Shown here: one piece after another, positions 63,240-64,000 of the stretch | Layout: each line of letters starts with the position of its first letter | Position numbering within the stretch: the stretch's first letter is position 1 | Assembly: GCF_023159225.1 (NCBI RefSeq) | Contig: NW_025957123.1 | Location: forward strand, 1-64,000 | From: Perognathus longimembris pacificus | Lineage: Eukaryota > Chordata > Mammalia > Rodentia > Heteromyidae | Length of the DNA stretch: 64,000 nt | Direction of reading: 5' to 3' | Program-made: the position numbers and the translations under genes | Notes under the pieces: model-generated | The model's input: only the letters and a program-made list of their open reading frames with translations | Databases searched by the model: none | Told to the model about the DNA's origin: nothing

Positions 63240-63540
63240 AAAATTACAACAAGGTGGTTTTTATGCTTCATTTAAAATCCAGAAAACATATTGGTATTTC
63301 ATACTGCCAAAACCTCCTTGACAAGGGTTTCTAGAAGTTGATATAGACTTGTAAGCAAAGAAAATCAATTGTGCAATATGACCACTAGCATTACTATCAG
63401 AAGGTAGAGGGGAGGTAATAAGGATTTGAATTTGTCCTATGTAGTCAGAGTCTGGTACTCCTGGTACAACTAACACCACTTTAGCAATTAAACAGGAACG
63501 CCCCAAAAGTAGGTCCCAAGTCCCCCATGGCAAGGGCCCC
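63240..63540 (-). pseudogene. ERV dUTPase remnant
   Basis: A 90-codon open stretch (63,533-63,261) shows the trimeric dUTPase motif series: LLLGRS, PGVPDSDYIGQI, and a C-terminal GGFGS. Its place immediately upstream of protease is the class II ERV arrangement. Confidence 0.7.
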
Positions 63541-63699
63541 TATATGCAAGGTATAATTCTGGAAATTAGCAAGGAAAGTTAAGGTTTGGCTTGAGGAAAG
63601 TTCCACTGCCGCACTCGCACTAGGAGCTGGTTGTAACGAAAAGATTTTGGGGAATGCTCGTTCATAGGAATGGGACCATAAGGCTTGCCCTTTGCCCCC

Positions 63700-63940
63700 T
63701 TTCCTGAACACCTTGTACTTTCTCCCTGCGCTGCTCCCTATGAAAGGGGAAGCATATTACGATCAATGTCAGTTTTAGATCTAAATTCTTGGGCCCAATG
63801 CACTCCACGTTTGCAGCCAGGGAATTTCCTAGGCGACTTTGTATTTGCCAGTTTCCTTTTAACACAATTCATTATAGTATCCTCTTGTCCCCACATCCAA
63901 TACATTTAAATTTTCCGGATTTAGGTACTTTCACACTAGC
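63700..63940 (-). pseudogene. ERV gag nucleocapsid remnant
   Basis: The minus strand shows a first knuckle start (KCIGCGDK near 63,905) and a second, degenerate knuckle (CKRGVHWAQEFRSK near 63,800) in different frames with stops between them. Confidence 0.6.
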
Positions 63941-64000
63941 ACCCAGAGTTTGTCTCAGTAGCTTCATCTTTTGAATGTCTGAAAATACATTCCGACAAGC

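Larger units (their letters stand above)
59685..64000 (-). mobile_element. degenerate class II ERV, gag-pro-pol-env, antisense
   Basis: Gene order on the minus strand, from 64,000 down, is nucleocapsid, dUTPase, protease, reverse transcriptase, connection/RNase H, integrase, env. All frames carry stops or shifts. The 5' part (LTR, matrix, capsid) lies beyond the window. The 3' side ends in env at D3 with no LTR, so it was truncated or rearranged. The type matches the gag fragments at 8,176 and 19,406, but I could not show that they are one family. Confidence 0.8.

Overview
This is eukaryotic, almost certainly mammalian, DNA. It is AT-rich and dominated by L1 elements, a tRNA-derived SINE and class II (betaretrovirus-like) endogenous retroviruses. 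There is no operon structure and only one intact protein-coding gene that I can support. The abundant SINE is about 200 bp. It has a tRNA-like head with a clear A box (TGGCCTAGTGG) and B box (GGGTTCGATTCC), followed by a second tRNA-like half and an A-rich tail. It looks like the ID-like SINE of geomyoid rodents (pocket mice, kangaroo rats, pocket gophers), so I infer a rodent of that group. The gene family (HSFY/HSFX) and the ampliconic layout suggest a sex chromosome, but nothing in the window proves X or Y.

Region 1 (1-25,390) is a tandem amplicon built from two kinds of segment. An HSFY block (about 4.8 kb) occurs at 1-4,795 and 12,621-17,390. It holds a heat-shock-factor gene on the minus strand. 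Copy 1 is an intact two-exon gene of 416 codons (exons 2730-2206 and 1548-823). Copy 2 is a pseudogene with a nonsense codon in exon 1 and a 1-bp insertion in exon 2. An R block (about 1.9 kb, with a polypyrimidine tract) occurs five times, partially at 1-685. It is followed alternately by the HSFY block and by an antisense ERV gag-pro fragment (8,176-9,958 and 19,406-21,240). The HSFY blocks are much more alike (roughly 98% by eye) than the flanking paralogous segments (roughly 90%). Copy 2 ends in a complex junction in which a 119-bp piece of its own 5' flank is pasted in front of an R block.

Region 2 (25,391-28,780) contains an antisense L1 5'UTR that terminates the array, including a GC-rich promoter-like stretch. 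It carries two SINEs with perfect target-site duplications, and an L1 3' end lies next to it.

Region 3 (28,780-39,560) is AT-rich. It is largely a diverged repeat unit of about 4.4 kb that I cannot assign (D1 and D2 in tandem). A third partial copy (D3) lies 20 kb away at 57,997-59,684.

Region 4 (39,560-57,000) is a graveyard of L1 elements. It includes an inverted pair and one nearly full-length degraded element (46,925-53,400) with recognisable 5'UTR, ORF1, ORF2 and 3'UTR.

Region 5 (59,685-64,000) is a degenerate antisense class II ERV reading nucleocapsid, dUTPase, protease, reverse transcriptase, integrase and env from high to low coordinate. It interrupts D3 and is itself hit by a SINE. 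The window's biology is therefore the amplification, decay and partial homogenisation of an HSFY-like, presumably testis-type, gene in a repeat-rich amplicon.
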